Assembly (NCBI GenBank): GCA_947503365.1
Contig: CANNDT010000154.1
Location: 1 to 6,625, forward strand
Direction: 5' to 3'
Source of the DNA: CANNDT01 sp945876205
Lineage (GTDB): Bacteria > Acidobacteriota > Vicinamibacteria > Vicinamibacterales > UBA2999
Length of the DNA: 6,625 bases
Part shown: piece after piece, positions 5,599 to 6,625 of the stretch
Layout of the letters: each line of letters opens with the position of its first letter
Position numbering within the stretch: the stretch's first letter is position 1
Notes under the pieces: generated by a model
What the model saw: only the letters and a program-made list of their open reading frames with translations
Databases searched by the model: none
Told to the model about the DNA's origin: nothing
Made by a program: the position numbers and the translations under genes

Positions 5599-6625
5599 AT
5601 GCCGTACTATCCCATCAAAATGTCTGGCGAAATTACGGCTGACCGTCGCCGAATATCCGGCAAAGCGCTCATCTTCTGGGATCCGAAGCTACCCGGCACC
5701 CGCTACGGCCGGAAGCTGGATGCCATTGATACGGACCAGATCACCCCGGCTGCCGACTGCGTGTCGGAAAGCCTCGACACACTGGATGAGCGGTGGAAGG
5801 CCGGATCGTTCCGCTACCTGATGCCTGAATTCCGTGAGCGGGTGCACCAGGGCCAGACGTTCGTCATCGCCGGCGACCGGTTTGCGATTGGGTCGTCCCG
5901 CGAGATGAGCCCCGCCGGCCTCAAGGGAATTGCCGACGAAGCGGGCCTCGAAATGGTCATCGTCTGCGGCGCCAACATGGGCGACATCTTTCGCCGCAAC
6001 GCCCTCAACCTGGGACTGCACGTCGTCCAGAGTCCTGAGGCGGTGGCCGACGCGCGGGACGAAGACGAGTTCACGTTCGATCCGGTGTCGCGACAGATCG
6101 TCAACGTCTCGCAGGGCAAGACCTACGACCCGCTGCCGCTGACCGCCAAGGAAGACGAGATACGCCGCAGCGGCGGCATCCTGGCCGTCGGCCGGCGCGA
6201 GTTCAGCGAAGGGATCGGGCGGGAGCGCCGCATCGAGTTTCCTGATACCGCGCTCGCGCGCACGATGACGTCGACCGAGCAGATCGTCTGGGCGCACCGT
6301 GTCGACAAAGATCGGCGCGAGCTACGGCCCGGTGACACGCTGCGCGTCTACGCCGACCTGCTGCCCGCCTCGGACGGCACGGCGCCTTTCGCGATTCACA
6401 CCTTCAATCAGATCACGGGCGCGGCCGTGATCTCTCCCCAACACGCCGCAATTGCCAACGACCACTTCGTCTTCACCGGCCGCGACGACGATGACCGGCA
6501 GACGGGCATCGGGCGCGCGTTCGCCGCGCACCACGGATTGAAGAAACCGTATTACGCGACGCCCGGCGACGGCATCTTCCATTTCTATTTTCCGGAGCAG
6601 GGCCTCGTCACGCCGGGACAATTCA
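5599..6625 (+). CDS. Aconitase-superfamily dehydratase, swivel-first fusion (LeuD-like then LeuC-like), 3' end outside window
   Basis: The frame is open from an in-frame stop at 5578-5580 to the window edge, giving 342 visible residues. Residues about 20-205 match the LeuD-type swivel domain: DTDQ at 44-47 followed by ITPA, the catalytic-loop motif GSSRE at 98-102, and IFRRN at 130-134 before ALNLGL. From about residue 223 the sequence matches the start of the LeuC/aconitase catalytic domain: RPGD, DGTAP at 259-263, the active-site Asp288-His289 pair, and His328 in DGIFHFYFPEQGL. The three [4Fe-4S] cysteines would lie beyond the window, so cluster binding cannot be checked. Family members dehydrate and rehydrate carboxylic acids such as isopropylmalate, citrate or homocitrate; the substrate here is not determined. 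The residue after GSSRE is Met, not the His common in LeuD. ATG 5599 is chosen because AGGA lies close upstream; ATG 5620 is a fair alternative with no Shine-Dalgarno. The gene diverges from ppk1. Confidence 0.9.
   Translation, partial: MPYYPIKMSGEITADRRRISGKALIFWDPKLPGTRYGRKLDAIDTDQITPAADCVSESLDTLDERWKAGSFRYLMPEFRERVHQGQTFVIAGDRFAIGSSREMSPAGLKGIADEAGLEMVIVCGANMGDIFRRNALNLGLHVVQSPEAVADARDEDEFTFDPVSRQIVNVSQGKTYDPLPLTAKEDEIRRSGGILAVGRREFSEGIGRERRIEFPDTALARTMTSTEQIVWAHRVDKDRRELRPGDTLRVYADLLPASDGTAPFAIHTFNQITGAAVISPQHAAIANDHFVFTGRDDDDRQTGIGRAFAAHHGLKKPYYATPGDGIFHFYFPEQGLVTPGQF

Noticed and set aside
5689..6297. Minus-strand open frame of 202 codons opposite the dehydratase
   Set aside because: The plus strand here carries DTDQ, GSSRE and other swivel-domain motifs in one continuous frame, so the antisense frame is incidental.
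3308..6625. Possible functional pairing of ppk1 with the dehydratase gene
   Set aside because: The two genes are divergent, share no known pathway, and adjacency alone does not support a joint system.

Overview
The window is GC-rich and gene-dense, and looks like bacterial chromosome from an acidobacterium-like lineage. The main clue is the large outer-membrane receptor of the 'carboxypeptidase regulatory-like domain plus TonB-dependent beta-barrel' (Oar-like) type, a family greatly expanded in Acidobacteriota. High GC at third codon positions and long antisense shadow frames fit this. The phylum assignment is an inference from gene content; there is no rRNA or other marker here.

Layout from left to right. 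Bases 1-22 are C-rich heptads (TGCCCCC, TGCCCCC, TATCCCC) just beyond the 3' end of the first gene. Bases 31-2964 on the minus strand encode a complete 977-residue Oar-like receptor with signal peptide, regulatory-like domain, plug and barrel ending in Phe, preceded by a strong Shine-Dalgarno. Bases 2965-3057 form a short divergent intergenic region holding most of a perfect 9-bp inverted repeat (3033-3060). Bases 3058-3279 on the plus strand are a candidate 73-residue membrane protein whose ATG is the last three bases of that repeat. Bases 3286-3307 are a GC-rich hairpin between convergent genes; read on the minus strand it has a C(UUCG)G tetraloop right after the next gene's stop. Bases 3308-5530 on the minus strand encode a complete polyphosphate kinase 1 with all diagnostic active-site residues. 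Bases 5531-5598 are a short divergent spacer. From 5599 to the window end on the plus strand is an aconitase-superfamily dehydratase, cut off by the window edge, in which a LeuD-type swivel domain precedes the LeuC/aconitase catalytic domain in one open frame.

The genes do not form an obvious pathway or operon: receptor and small ORF diverge, small ORF and ppk1 converge, and ppk1 and the dehydratase diverge, so each is probably its own transcription unit. Their roles (outer-membrane transport or surface interaction, polyphosphate synthesis, carboxylic-acid or leucine-type metabolism) are unrelated on current evidence. I see no new multi-gene system. The points most worth a second look are the swivel-first dehydratase, the operator-like dyad between receptor and small ORF, and the C-rich heptads at the left edge.
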